NCBI GenBank assembly: GCA_036268295.1
Contig: DATAUK010000002.1
Span: 1-62,257, forward strand
Reading direction: 5' to 3'
DNA length: 62,257 nucleotides
Source of the DNA: DATAUK01 sp036268295
GTDB lineage: Bacteria; Actinomycetota; Actinomycetes; JAFAQI01
Part shown: piece by piece, positions 16,459-25,157 of the stretch
Numbering within the stretch: position 1 is the stretch's first letter
Layout of the letters: every line of letters begins with the position of its first letter
The notes under the pieces: generated by a model
What the model was told of the DNA's origin: nothing
Seen by the model: only the letters and a program-made list of their open reading frames with translations
Databases searched by the model: none
Translations under genes and position numbers: made by a program

Positions 16459-18702
16459 TTGCCGCACCGCGGATCTGATATCGCTTTATGCTTTCCCTTC
16501 TTTGGGGAGAAAATTCTGAGTATCAAGACGGTTTTTCGTGTCGGCGTTTCGGGCCTGCTGGTGGCCAGCGCCGTCGTCGGGCTGCAAGCAACCGCGTCGG
16601 CTGCCGCGCCGGCGCACCTCGCTTCGCCGGTCGTGACCAAGGCGATCAAGGCGAAGCCGGCGACGACAGTGAAAGCGACGGTGAAGACCACGTCGCCGAC
16701 ATCGATCGCGCTCGGCGCCGATATCGGCCCGGCGTCGGGGGCGACCGAAGAGAAGCAGATCACCGCGTTCGAAGCCACTACCGGTCATCAGCTCGCCTAC
16801 ACCCGCGACTATCTGCTCTGGAACTCCCCATTCCCGACCTCTTACGAGCAGTGGCTCGGCGCCCGCGGCACGATGCCGCTGATCTCGGTCAAGCCCCAGA
16901 ACCTCAACGGCTCGACGGTGAGCTGGGCCTCCATTGCAGCGGCCGAGCCGGGCAGTGCGATCTACGCCCAGATGAAGAGCTGGGCCGACGAGGTCAAGGC
17001 CTTCGGCTACCCGGTCTACTTCACTTTCAACCACGAGCCCGAGGCAGCTGCGAGCGACAAGTTCGGCATCGACACCGACTACATCGCGGCCTGGCAGAAC
17101 TTCCACAACGTGTTCACCGCCGAGGGCGTCACCAACGCGCGGTGGATGTGGATCATGACCTCGTTCGCATTCATCGTGCCGAAGACCGACCCGCGCTACG
17201 CCTGGAACTGGTATCCCGGCGACGCCTACGTCGATGCCATCGGCGCCGACGCCTACACGGCCTACACCTGCGACAACACGGCCGGCGTCTGGCACCCGCT
17301 GTCCTACCAGATCTCGGGCTTCCTGCAGTTCGGCGCGCAGCATCCGACCAAGCCGATGTGGCTGCCGGAGTTCGGGGTCGTCGAGGACGCCAAGACCCCC
17401 GGCCGCAAGGCGCAGTGGATCACCGACTCGGAGGCGCTGTTCAAAACCGCGCCATATCAACAGTTCGCCGGGATCGCGTGGTTCAACGAGACCCGACCCG
17501 GCACCGCGTGCGACTGGCATGTCTCGACGTCCGCGTCCTCGCAGGCCGCCTACAACACGCTGTCGCAGGACCCGTACTACCAGGGCTCGGCGCAGTTCGC
17601 GCTGCCCGGACCGCCGGCCGCGTCGTTCACCTCGACCTGCTCGGCGTTGACGTGCGGCTTCGACAGCTCGGGCACCACCGGCGCCGCTCCGTTGACCTAC
17701 AGCTGGAGCTTCGGCGACGGCGCCACCTCCACAGCGGCGAACCCGTCCTACAGCTACCCGGCCGCTGGGAACTATCCGGTCACGCTGAGCGTCACCGACC
17801 CGAACGACGCGACCTCCACCACCACGCAGAACGTGACCGTCGTCACGCCCGGCCCGCCGGTCGCAGCCTTCATCTCCAGCTGCACGACACTGACGTGCAG
17901 CTTCAACAGCTCAGCCACGACCGGCGTGACCCCAATGACGTACAGCTGGAGCTTCGGTGATGGCGCCAGCTCGAGCTCGCCAAGTCCGTCCCACGGCTAC
18001 GCCGGGACCGGCACCTACCCGGTCATGCTGACCGTCACCGACGCGAACAACGCGACCTCATCGGCGACTCAGAACGTGTCGGTGACCGCGCCCTCGATCG
18101 GCTTCGTGGGATCGGCCTCGGCGGCCGCGAACACCACGTTGGAGACCGTCCACGTGCCGGCCGGCGTCGCCGCCGGCAACGGCATGATCCTGATTGCGAC
18201 CAGCGGCACTGCGGTCGCTCCGAGCGCACCGAGCGGCTGGACCTCCGTAGGAACGGTGTCCTCGCCGACGATGTACGGCGCGGTGTGGCAGCGGGTCGCG
18301 GTCGCCAAGGACGCCGGCTCGGCCGTCGCGGTCAACTTCGGTGCCGTCCGCAAGGGCACCGTCGAGCTGTTGGCCTACTCCGGGACCAGCGCCGCCGGAC
18401 CGGTGGCAGCCGCGACCGGAGCGACCAAGGAGACCAGTACGTCGACGCTGACGACGCCGGCCTTCACCCCCTCCGCGCCCGGCCAGCTGCTGCTGTCCTA
18501 CTGGGCCGGCCGGACCTCGTCGGTGACGACGCTCACACCGCCAGCCGGCGTGGTGACCCGGAGCACGGCGACCGGGACCGGCGGCGGCCTGGTGCTCTCC
18601 GTCGCCGCGGACGGCGGCACCTCCGGCGGGTTGTCAGCCGCCGTCAGCCCGGCGGTCACCCATTCGCTGACCTGGAGCATCCTGCTCGCCCCAGGTCAAT
18701 AA
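16459..18702 (+). CDS. Secreted GH26-like glycosidase with two PKD domains
   Basis: The longest frame opens at TTG 16459 (747 aa). The only good ribosome-binding site, GGGGAG (16504-16509), precedes in-frame ATT 16513 and CTG 16516, so a rare start is possible and the N-terminus is uncertain. A signal peptide follows (VFRVGVSGLLVASAVVGLQA, cleavage near ASA). The catalytic domain (about residues 80-380) is TIM-barrel-like, with FNHEPE (about 190) as candidate acid/base and WLPEFGV (about 303) as candidate nucleophile, similar to GH26 beta-mannanase-like enzymes. Two PKD domains (about 385-465 and 470-550; TYSWSFGDGA) and a C-terminal beta-rich domain follow. The probable role is extracellular polysaccharide hydrolysis. 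Confidence 0.8.
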   Translation: MPHRGSDIALCFPFFGEKILSIKTVFRVGVSGLLVASAVVGLQATASAAAPAHLASPVVTKAIKAKPATTVKATVKTTSPTSIALGADIGPASGATEEKQITAFEATTGHQLAYTRDYLLWNSPFPTSYEQWLGARGTMPLISVKPQNLNGSTVSWASIAAAEPGSAIYAQMKSWADEVKAFGYPVYFTFNHEPEAAASDKFGIDTDYIAAWQNFHNVFTAEGVTNARWMWIMTSFAFIVPKTDPRYAWNWYPGDAYVDAIGADAYTAYTCDNTAGVWHPLSYQISGFLQFGAQHPTKPMWLPEFGVVEDAKTPGRKAQWITDSEALFKTAPYQQFAGIAWFNETRPGTACDWHVSTSASSQAAYNTLSQDPYYQGSAQFALPGPPAASFTSTCSALTCGFDSSGTTGAAPLTYSWSFGDGATSTAANPSYSYPAAGNYPVTLSVTDPNDATSTTTQNVTVVTPGPPVAAFISSCTTLTCSFNSSATTGVTPMTYSWSFGDGASSSSPSPSHGYAGTGTYPVMLTVTDANNATSSATQNVSVTAPSIGFVGSASAAANTTLETVHVPAGVAAGNGMILIATSGTAVAPSAPSGWTSVGTVSSPTMYGAVWQRVAVAKDAGSAVAVNFGAVRKGTVELLAYSGTSAAGPVAAATGATKETSTSTLTTPAFTPSAPGQLLLSYWAGRTSSVTTLTPPAGVVTRSTATGTGGGLVLSVAADGGTSGGLSAAVSPAVTHSLTWSILLAPGQ

Positions 18703-19563
18703 CTAGAGCCTGGCAAGGACCTCGTCGAGATCGGTCAGCGCAGCAGCGCTTTCCGGTGACTTCATCGCGAGCTCGGTCGCTCCGAGCGTCCTGAAGACCT
18801 CCGCCATCCCTTCGAACAGCGCCGGTGATGCGCCAGCCGCTTGTTGCGCCGACGCGATCTCGCGCATCTCGCCTGGATAGCGATCGGCCTTCGCGGCAGC
18901 CATCGCGATCCGGACCGCCGCGCCGGTGAGCAGCTGGCCGAACTCGTCGTGCAGGTCGGCCAGCACCAGCTCGACCACGTCGTTGGCGCGAGCGGTCTGC
19001 AACGCCTGCAGGAGCAGTCCGGTGAAGCCCTTGTACATCGACGCCGTACTCATCTTCACCGCCGACGCCCGACCGATCGTGGCGCCCACAACCTGGGCGC
19101 TCAACCCCGGCGCGACGAGGTCGGCCAACCGGTGGGCGGACGGCCCCGACAGGTAGAGCCGGGTGGACGAGTCAGGCCGCGGCGGCGGCCCGCTGATCGA
19201 GCCGTCCAGCAGCTCGCAGCCGGCGCGGCCGACCGCGTTCGAAACCTCGGCGACAGTGCTGGGTGCGATCGCGTTGAGATCGGCGACGAGCGGTTGCCGG
19301 TCGCGCTCGAGGCAGGCATCGGCGATCGCATTCGCCATCGGTACGGCGTGTGCCGGCGGGCCGATGCTGACCACGGTGTCAGCGACGGCGACCACCTCGG
19401 CAAGGCTCGCCACCAGCTCCAGCCCCTCGGCCAGTGACCGGGTCCGCTCGCTTCGGCCGGCCACCGTCGTCACGACACGAGCACCCGCGGCCTGCCAGGC
19501 CCGGCCGAGCGCGCTGCCCATCGCGCCAGGCGAGAAGATTCCGATCGTTATCGACGTCGTCAT
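18703..19563 (-). CDS. NAD(P)-dependent oxidoreductase, 6-PGDH/HIBADH superfamily
   Basis: The 286-residue protein has an N-terminal Rossmann domain (IGIFSPGAMGSALGRAW, about residues 7-23) and a helical C-terminal domain with SAVKMSTASMYKGF (about 165-180) in the place of the catalytic Lys helix, resembling the DUF1932 branch. The glycine motif GxMGxA indicates NAD(P) binding. The substrate is unknown; these enzymes reduce or oxidise small hydroxy acids. It is divergent from a TetR gene (66-base gap), whose product is a plausible regulator, and abuts the glycosidase tail to tail. Confidence 0.8.
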   Translation of the reverse strand: MTTSITIGIFSPGAMGSALGRAWQAAGARVVTTVAGRSERTRSLAEGLELVASLAEVVAVADTVVSIGPPAHAVPMANAIADACLERDRQPLVADLNAIAPSTVAEVSNAVGRAGCELLDGSISGPPPRPDSSTRLYLSGPSAHRLADLVAPGLSAQVVGATIGRASAVKMSTASMYKGFTGLLLQALQTARANDVVELVLADLHDEFGQLLTGAAVRIAMAAAKADRYPGEMREIASAQQAAGASPALFEGMAEVFRTLGATELAMKSPESAAALTDLDEVLARL

Positions 19564-19629
19564 GACAAAGATCTTCGCAGTCGCTTCGGCTTCGTTGCGT
19601 TACACCACGAAACGTTTTAGGGTCGGCCC

Positions 19630-20265
19630 ATGCCCGAGGCTGCCGCGACTCCGATCGAGGGTAGCGACGACGCACCGGCGCGGGTCGGCCGGCCACGTGA
19701 CCCGCGCGTCGATGCCGCGATCCACGCCGCCACCCTCGAGCTCCTCATCGAGGACGGCTACCAGGCAACGACGATCCAGGCGATCGCTCGTCGCGCCGAG
19801 GTCAGTGCACCGAGTGTCTACCGCCGGTGGTCGAGCAAGGCCGAGTTGATCGAGGAGGCGGTGTTCCCGAGCGGGCTGCTCGCGCCCGAGGCCATCACCG
19901 GCGACGTCATCACCGACCTCAAACCGTACTGCCTGCAGATCCTGACTTACCTGTCCGATCCGGCGATCCGCGCCGCCATCCCCGGCCTGCTCGTCGAGTA
20001 TCAGAACGATCCCTCGATGTGGCAACGGGTGGTGGCGCGCAGTGTGGTCCCGATGCGGGTGTCGTTCGAGGCGTTTCTCGCCAATACCGGACGGCGGTCC
20101 GCGGTCAGCATTGACGATCTGTTCGACGTGATGCTGGGCGCCTTGTTCACCCGGGCGTTGAATCAGGGCGCTGAGGACGCGGAGTCGTTCGCACACGCGG
20201 TCGCTCTCGTCGTCACCACGACGTTGCAAGCACCCGAGCGGGGCAAGCGGGGACGGCGGTCGTGA
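19630..20265 (+). CDS. TetR-family transcriptional regulator
   Basis: The 211-residue protein has a typical TetR N-terminal DNA-binding domain: a GRPRDPRVDAAI entry, helix-turn-helix TTIQAIARRAEVSAPSVYRRWSSKAEL (about residues 45-72), and a C-terminal ligand domain. It overlaps the following phosphotransferase start (GTG 20262) by 4 bases and is divergent from the oxidoreductase, so it probably controls one or both. TTGCGT (19595-19600), a 17-base spacer and TAGGGT (19618-19623) end 6 bases before ATG 19630, a good leaderless promoter. The inducer is unknown. Confidence 0.88.
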   Translation: MPEAAATPIEGSDDAPARVGRPRDPRVDAAIHAATLELLIEDGYQATTIQAIARRAEVSAPSVYRRWSSKAELIEEAVFPSGLLAPEAITGDVITDLKPYCLQILTYLSDPAIRAAIPGLLVEYQNDPSMWQRVVARSVVPMRVSFEAFLANTGRRSAVSIDDLFDVMLGALFTRALNQGAEDAESFAHAVALVVTTTLQAPERGKRGRRS

Positions 20266-21380
20266 CCGAGCCGACCCGGATGCAACGAAGCAGCCGCGAC
20301 CCCGAGCAGCAGCGGCAGCGACTCGAGCGCTGGCTTGTCGAGATCCTCGGTGCGGGTTCGTCGCCATCGGTGTCCGAGCTCGCCGGAACCGACGCCAACG
20401 GGATGTCGAGTGACACCGTGCTCTTCGACGCCACCTGGCTCGACACCGACGGGCCGCGCCACGAGCGGCTGGTCGCCCGGGTCGCGCCCGACCCGGCCGA
20501 CGTGCCGGTGTTTGCGACGTACGACCTGCAAGGACAGTTCGACGTGATCAGTGCAGTCGCAGCGCTCACCGAGGTCCCGGTCCCCCGGGTCTGGTGGTCC
20601 GAGAGCTCCGCCGAGCCGCTCGGTGCGCCGTTCTTCGTGATGAGCCGGGTCGACGGCATCGTGCCGCCCGACGTCATGCCCTACACGTTCGGCGGCAACT
20701 GGCTGTTCGATGCCAGCCCCGCCCAGCAGCAGCGACTGCAGTCGACGACGATCGAGGCGATCGCCGCGCTGCACGACATCGACGACGCCACCAATCGCTT
20801 CTCGTTCCTCGAAAAGCGACAGCCTGGTGGCACCCCGCTTCGCCGCCATGTCGCCAACACGAGGGCGTGGTACGACATGGTGAAACGCGACGGCGTGGAC
20901 TCGCCGCTGGTCGAGCGGGCCTTCGACTGGCTCGATGCCAACTGGCCGGCTCACGAGAGCACGAGCGTGCTGTCGTGGGGTGACTCGCGGATCGGCAACG
21001 TCCTCTACGACGACTTCGCGCCGGCCGCACTGCTCGACTGGGAGATGGCCGCCCTCGGGCCGGCCGAGCTCGACATCGCCTGGATCATCTACGCCCACCT
21101 GGTCTTCCAGGACATCGCGGGGGTGCTCGAGCTGCCGGGCATGCCCGGCTTCATGACCGCGCTCGACGTCTCGACACAGTACGAAAAGCTCCGCGGCTAC
21201 GCCGTACGCGACCTGCGGTTCTTCATGGTCTATGCCGCGCTGCAATGGGGCATCGTCTTCCTGCGCACCGGGCATCGGCGGGCGCACTTCGGCGAGCAGG
21301 AGATGCCCGCCGATCCGCAGGACCTGCTCCACAACCGACCCCATCTGGAGTCGTTGCTCGCCGACGTCGAAGGAATCTGA
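20262..21380 (+). CDS. APH/ACAD10-like phosphotransferase family protein
   Basis: The 372-residue kinase-fold protein starts at GTG 20262, overlapping the TetR stop. The aminoglycoside phosphotransferase catalytic loop is visible as SWGDSRIGNVLYDD (about residues 238-251; Asp in WGD in place of HGD) and the metal-binding LLDWEMAALGP (about 258-268). Related proteins accompany acyl-CoA metabolism genes in actinobacteria and phosphorylate unknown small hydroxylated compounds. Drug resistance is not implied. It is probably co-transcribed with the two downstream genes. Confidence 0.8.
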   Translation: MTEPTRMQRSSRDPEQQRQRLERWLVEILGAGSSPSVSELAGTDANGMSSDTVLFDATWLDTDGPRHERLVARVAPDPADVPVFATYDLQGQFDVISAVAALTEVPVPRVWWSESSAEPLGAPFFVMSRVDGIVPPDVMPYTFGGNWLFDASPAQQQRLQSTTIEAIAALHDIDDATNRFSFLEKRQPGGTPLRRHVANTRAWYDMVKRDGVDSPLVERAFDWLDANWPAHESTSVLSWGDSRIGNVLYDDFAPAALLDWEMAALGPAELDIAWIIYAHLVFQDIAGVLELPGMPGFMTALDVSTQYEKLRGYAVRDLRFFMVYAALQWGIVFLRTGHRRAHFGEQEMPADPQDLLHNRPHLESLLADVEGI

Positions 21381-21391
21381 GGGCACCCGAG

Positions 21392-22498
21392 ATGCCAGTC
21401 CGGCTCGATGAATATCCGCTGCACCAGGCCCCGCTGTCGATGCGCTACGTCAGCAGCAGCGATCGCAACTTCTATGATCGGTGCTACTTCAACGCCCACG
21501 ACCGCAGCGGCGAGATCTTCCTGATCACCGGTCTCGGGATCTACCCGCACCTCGGCGTCAAGGACGCCTACGCCGTCGTTCGGCACCGCCAGACGCAGTA
21601 CGTCGTGCGAGCCTCGGACGCCCTCGATGAGGAACGGATGAACCTCTCGGTCGGGCCGTACCGCATCGAGGTTGTCGAGCCATTGCAACGGATCCGGCTG
21701 GTGTGCGACGCCGACACCGAAGGGATCGGCTTCGACCTGACCTGGCAGGGCTCATTCCCGGCGATCGACGAGGAGCGCCATATCCTGCGCACCGGCACCC
21801 GGCCGATCGTCGATGCCTGGCGGTTCGCACAGCTCGGCACCTGGGAAGGTGAACTGCGGGTCGCCGGGGTGACCTACGACGTCACCCCCGACAGCTGGGT
21901 CGGGTCGCGCGACCGGTCCTGGGGGATCCGCCCAGTCGGCGACAGCGAGCCTCCGGGCCGGCCGGCCGAGGGCTCAGAGGACTTCGGTTTCTGGTGGCTC
22001 TACGTCCCGATCCGGTTCGACAACTACGCGATCGTGCTGATCGCGCAGGAGGACGGCAGCGGCTATCGGACCCTCAACGATGCGGTGCGGATCCATCCAA
22101 ACGGCCGGATCGAGCAGCTCGGCTGGCCGCGCGTCACGATCAGCTATCGCTCCGGCAGCCGCCATCCCGAGCACGCCCGAATCGAGCTGACCGAGCCGGA
22201 CGGCAGCCCGCTCGTGATGGAAGTCGACACGCTGAACTACGTACCGCTGCACGTCGGGTGCGGGTACGGCGGCGACCCCGAGTGGACCCACGGCCAGTGG
22301 CGCGGTCCTGACTGGCTAGAAGGTGCGACGTATGACTTCACCGATCCGGCGATCGAGGCCCGCTCACCGTGGGGCGTGGTCGACCACATCGGCAAGGCGA
22401 CCTGCAACGGCGACGTCGGGTGGGGGCTGTTCGAGCACGGCACGATCGGCCGGCACGCGCCGAGCGGATTCGCGGACCTGAGCGCCGTGGCGCCATGA
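21392..22498 (+). CDS. Uncharacterised beta-rich protein (AttH/CrtC-like)
   Basis: The 368-residue protein starts at ATG 21392, 9 bases after the phosphotransferase. A longer upstream frame is rejected because it lies inside that gene. No signal peptide or membrane segment is visible. Conserved-looking motifs include SSDRNFYDRCYFNAHD near the start, DSWVGSRDRSWGIRPVG (about 170-186) and FGFWWLYVPIRFDNY. DRSWGIRP resembles the signature of lipocalin-like AttH or hydroxyneurosporene-synthase-type proteins. I do not recognise a precise function. Its context between a kinase-fold protein and an epimerase suggests a lipid or terpenoid substrate, which is inference. Confidence 0.7.
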   Translation: MPVRLDEYPLHQAPLSMRYVSSSDRNFYDRCYFNAHDRSGEIFLITGLGIYPHLGVKDAYAVVRHRQTQYVVRASDALDEERMNLSVGPYRIEVVEPLQRIRLVCDADTEGIGFDLTWQGSFPAIDEERHILRTGTRPIVDAWRFAQLGTWEGELRVAGVTYDVTPDSWVGSRDRSWGIRPVGDSEPPGRPAEGSEDFGFWWLYVPIRFDNYAIVLIAQEDGSGYRTLNDAVRIHPNGRIEQLGWPRVTISYRSGSRHPEHARIELTEPDGSPLVMEVDTLNYVPLHVGCGYGGDPEWTHGQWRGPDWLEGATYDFTDPAIEARSPWGVVDHIGKATCNGDVGWGLFEHGTIGRHAPSGFADLSAVAP

Positions 22499-22544
22499 CC
22501 ACGCCGAGCGCGGGCAGCGCGACGAGCAGAAGGAGCAGCGCCTG

Positions 22545-23459
22545 ATGACCGAGATCACCGGCTCCCGCATCCTCGTCACCGGTGTGACCAGCGAGGTCGC
22601 CAAGCCGGTTGCGCTGTCACTCGCGAAGGACAACCAGGTCTTCGGTGCGGCGCGCTTCCGTGATGTCGCGGCGCGTGAGCCGCTGGAGTCCGGTGGCGTG
22701 AAGACGGTGCGACTGGACCTGGTGCGCGCCGAGCTCGACGACCTGCCGGACGTGGTCGACTACGTCGTGCACTTCGCCGTCGTGAAGAGCGGCAAGTGGT
22801 CGGTCGACCTCGACGGCAACGTCAGCGGCTTGGCGCTGCTGATGGAGCGCTACCAGAACGCGACCGCGTTCATGCATTGCTCGACGACCGCGGTCTACCA
22901 GCCCGACGGGCATGTGGAGTTCAGCGAGGGCTCACCGCTAGGCGACAGCCACCGCAACTACTTCCTGCCGACGTACTCGATCTCGAAGATCGCCGCCGAG
23001 GCGACCGCGCGTCATGGCGCCCGTCGCTATAACTTGCCGACGACGATCGCCCGGCTCAACGTGCCGTACGGCGACGGCGGCGGGTGGCCGGCGTTCCACC
23101 TCGCGATGATGGCGGCCGGCCAGGAGATCGGCGTGCACCCCGACGCACCGAGCGTCTTTCAGCCGATCCACTCCGACGACATCGTCGCGACGGTGCCGAA
23201 GTTGCTCGGCGTCGCCGCGGTCCCCGCGACCACGGTCAACTGGGGTGGCGAGGAGAAGGTCAGCATCGAGGACTGGACGGCGTACCTCGGCGAGCTGACC
23301 GGGCTCTCACCGAAGCTGGTCGACTCCGAGCAGTCGCTGCAGAGTGTCGAGCTCAATCTCGACCGGATGCACGAGCTGATCGGTCAAGCCGAGGTGAACT
23401 GGCACGACGGCTTCCGCCGAATGGTGAGTGCGCTACGCCCAGACCTGCTCAAGGGCTAG
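22545..23459 (+). CDS. NAD-dependent epimerase/dehydratase family protein
   Basis: The 304-residue extended SDR protein has a diverged nucleotide-binding start (SRILVTGVTSEVAKPVALSLAKD, about residues 6-28, lacking the standard GGxGxxG) and a catalytic YSISK stretch (about residues 144-148). Ser/Thr residues (HCSTTAVY, about 108-115) occupy the usual third catalytic position. It is last in the TetR-phosphotransferase-unknown-epimerase run. The 3' end overlaps the convergent gpgS gene by 27 bases. The substrate is unknown. Confidence 0.8.
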   Translation: MTEITGSRILVTGVTSEVAKPVALSLAKDNQVFGAARFRDVAAREPLESGGVKTVRLDLVRAELDDLPDVVDYVVHFAVVKSGKWSVDLDGNVSGLALLMERYQNATAFMHCSTTAVYQPDGHVEFSEGSPLGDSHRNYFLPTYSISKIAAEATARHGARRYNLPTTIARLNVPYGDGGGWPAFHLAMMAAGQEIGVHPDAPSVFQPIHSDDIVATVPKLLGVAAVPATTVNWGGEEKVSIEDWTAYLGELTGLSPKLVDSEQSLQSVELNLDRMHELIGQAEVNWHDGFRRMVSALRPDLLKG

Positions 23460-24380
23460 TCGCTCGGCCAGCCGTTGCGGCGGCCGCTCGCGGGTGTCGA
23501 TCTCGTGCCGGACGACACCGAGACCACCTTCGAGCCGCTCCGGTTGGGCCATCTCGGTGGTCAGGGCAAGGTCGGCCGGCACTCGTCCGGCCACCGCCAA
23601 CCGGTCGAGCACGGTCTGCAACACTTCCGCGGCCATCCGGCCCAACGCCGGGAGATCGGAGTGACGGTGATGCCGACGATAGAGATCGACCTGGGCGATC
23701 GCGTCGAGGCCGACGTCGCTCCAGGTGTCGATCAACAGCCCGATGTCCACGCCATAACCGCAGCGGAACGGCAGCCGCTCGAGTAGGCATCGCCTGGCGG
23801 CGTACTCACCTGAGAGCGGCTGCAGCACGCCGGCAAGCTCCGGCCAGAACGCGGCAAGCAGCGGCCTCGCCATCAGCTCGGTCACCCGACCGCCACCGAG
23901 GCTTCCGCCGGCAGCGGTCGGCCGGTCGTAGGTCGCCTTGACGAACTCGACGGTCGGGTCGGTCAGCAGCGGTCCGAGCAGACCGGTGACGAAACCCGGG
24001 TCGAAGCTCTCGAGATCCGCATCGATGAACGCCACCAGATCGGCATCGGTCGCGGCAACGCCGCGCCACATCGCCTCACCTTTGCCGGCAAGCGCTGATG
24101 CCACGACGCGAGCGCCGGCGGCCGCCGAGATCGCCGCGGTGGCATCGTGGGATCCGCTGTCGACGACCAGCACCTCGTCGACCAGCGGCCGTGAGCCGCT
24201 GCCGTGCCTTGCGATGATCGCGGCCACGATGTCACCCACTGTCGCCGCCTCGTTGCGGGCGGGAAGCACCACGCACACCCGCTGCGCGCCCTTGCAGGCG
24301 AGCAGCAGCTCGGCCGGCCAGTCCGCGATCGAGGAGGTGCGCTCGGCCAGCCAGGTCGTCGCGTCCAGTTGCTCGCTCAC
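23433..24380 (-). CDS. gpgS: Glucosyl-3-phosphoglycerate synthase
   Basis: The 315-residue GT81 enzyme makes glucosyl-3-phosphoglycerate from a nucleoside-diphosphate glucose and 3-phosphoglycerate, the first step toward glucosylglycerate and, in mycobacteria, methylglucose lipopolysaccharides. Supporting motifs are VVLPARNEAATVGDIV, EVLVVDSGSHDAT, ALAGKGEAMWRG, the metal-binding FIDADLESFDP and the acceptor-site segment FRCGYGVDIGLLID. GTG 24380 overlaps the upstream regulator stop by 4 bases (GTGA), so the two are translationally coupled. Confidence 0.92.
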   Translation of the reverse strand: MSEQLDATTWLAERTSSIADWPAELLLACKGAQRVCVVLPARNEAATVGDIVAAIIARHGSGSRPLVDEVLVVDSGSHDATAAISAAAGARVVASALAGKGEAMWRGVAATDADLVAFIDADLESFDPGFVTGLLGPLLTDPTVEFVKATYDRPTAAGGSLGGGRVTELMARPLLAAFWPELAGVLQPLSGEYAARRCLLERLPFRCGYGVDIGLLIDTWSDVGLDAIAQVDLYRRHHRHSDLPALGRMAAEVLQTVLDRLAVAGRVPADLALTTEMAQPERLEGGLGVVRHEIDTRERPPQRLAERLALEQVWA

Positions 24381-25087
24381 TTCGGGAACGTCACGGTGAC
24401 GCAGCAGTTGGGGGGGTTCGGGTCGAGCGCCACCCCTGACTCGTCCAGTCCGAGCCCGTCGAACAGGCCGCTGACCAGCTCGTGGTTCATGCCGCAGACG
24501 AGGTCGGGCGCGATGTCGGCGACGGCGCGAAACGGGCAGTTGCGCAGCCGCATCGCTCCGGCCGGCGCCGCGGGGTCCTCTGCCGCCGGCTCGTAACCGA
24601 GGTCGGTGAGGGCGTTGATCGCGGCAGCTCGGCTGCGTTTCGCGGCAGTGCGGCCAACCGGGCGGCGAAGCGTGCCAACCCGGTTGCCTTCGGCGCGCGC
24701 GACCGCCATCGAGGCCGCCGCCGCATCGGTCGGATCATCGTTGACCGCCTGGGCAAGGAGTCGGGCCGCGAACACGTAGTGCCTTGGCGGCACGGTCAGG
24801 TCGAGCTCGATCGGCGCGGCGGTATAGCGCTTCGCCGGACGCCCAGCGCCCGGGCCGCCTGCCCGGCCGGCGGGACGTGCGTAGTCGGTCACCAGCAAGC
24901 CGGCTGCTGCGAGCCGGTCGAGATGAAAGGCAGTCAGCCGGCGATTGAACCCCGATGCGCGAGATACGTCATCACGGGTAAGCGGCCGACGAGCGCGTCG
25001 TACGGCGTCGAAGATCTCGCGCCTTGTTGGCTCCGCCAAGACGTGGGCGACATCCCAGGCGGCTGGCGGCACGGCTGCGGTTGACAT
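24377..25087 (-). CDS. SufR/ArsR-like HTH regulator with C-terminal cysteines
   Basis: The 236-residue protein has a winged helix-turn-helix domain (about residues 8-85; DVAHVLAEPTRREIFDAVRR, RDDVSRASGFNRRLTAFHLDRL) and a C-terminal domain with Cys ligands: NCPFRAVAD, then DLVCGMNHELVSGL, then NCCVTV at the end. The spacing resembles iron-sulfur or metal-sensing SufR-type regulators, so it may sense Fe-S status, metal or redox. ATG 25087 is preferred over an upstream in-frame ATG at 25102 because GAGG/GGAG precede it and the candidate operator (25108-25133) would otherwise abut the start. It is divergent from the DUF2231-folE pair. Confidence 0.78.
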   Translation of the reverse strand: MSTAAVPPAAWDVAHVLAEPTRREIFDAVRRARRPLTRDDVSRASGFNRRLTAFHLDRLAAAGLLVTDYARPAGRAGGPGAGRPAKRYTAAPIELDLTVPPRHYVFAARLLAQAVNDDPTDAAAASMAVARAEGNRVGTLRRPVGRTAAKRSRAAAINALTDLGYEPAAEDPAAPAGAMRLRNCPFRAVADIAPDLVCGMNHELVSGLFDGLGLDESGVALDPNPPNCCVTVTFPK

Positions 25088-25107
25088 TGCCTCGCGCTCC
25101 ATCCATT

Positions 25108-25133
25108 CTATCGTCAGCGGACGTTGATGATAG
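25108..25133. promoter_or_regulatory. Inverted repeat, candidate operator of the SufR-like regulator
   Basis: CTATCGTCA (25108-25116) and TGATGATAG (25125-25133) form 9-base arms with one mismatch and an 8-base spacer. The repeat lies in the 70-base gap between the divergent regulator and DUF2231 starts, where an operator controlling both directions would be expected. Assignment to this regulator is inferred from position. Confidence 0.5.
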
Positions 25134-25157
25134 TAACGCCGATCGACAGGAGACACA

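Noticed and set aside
20262..21380. Aminoglycoside resistance gene
   Set aside because: The protein has the APH fold, but its neighbours and WGD catalytic loop fit the metabolic phosphotransferase branch. Nothing indicates drug modification.
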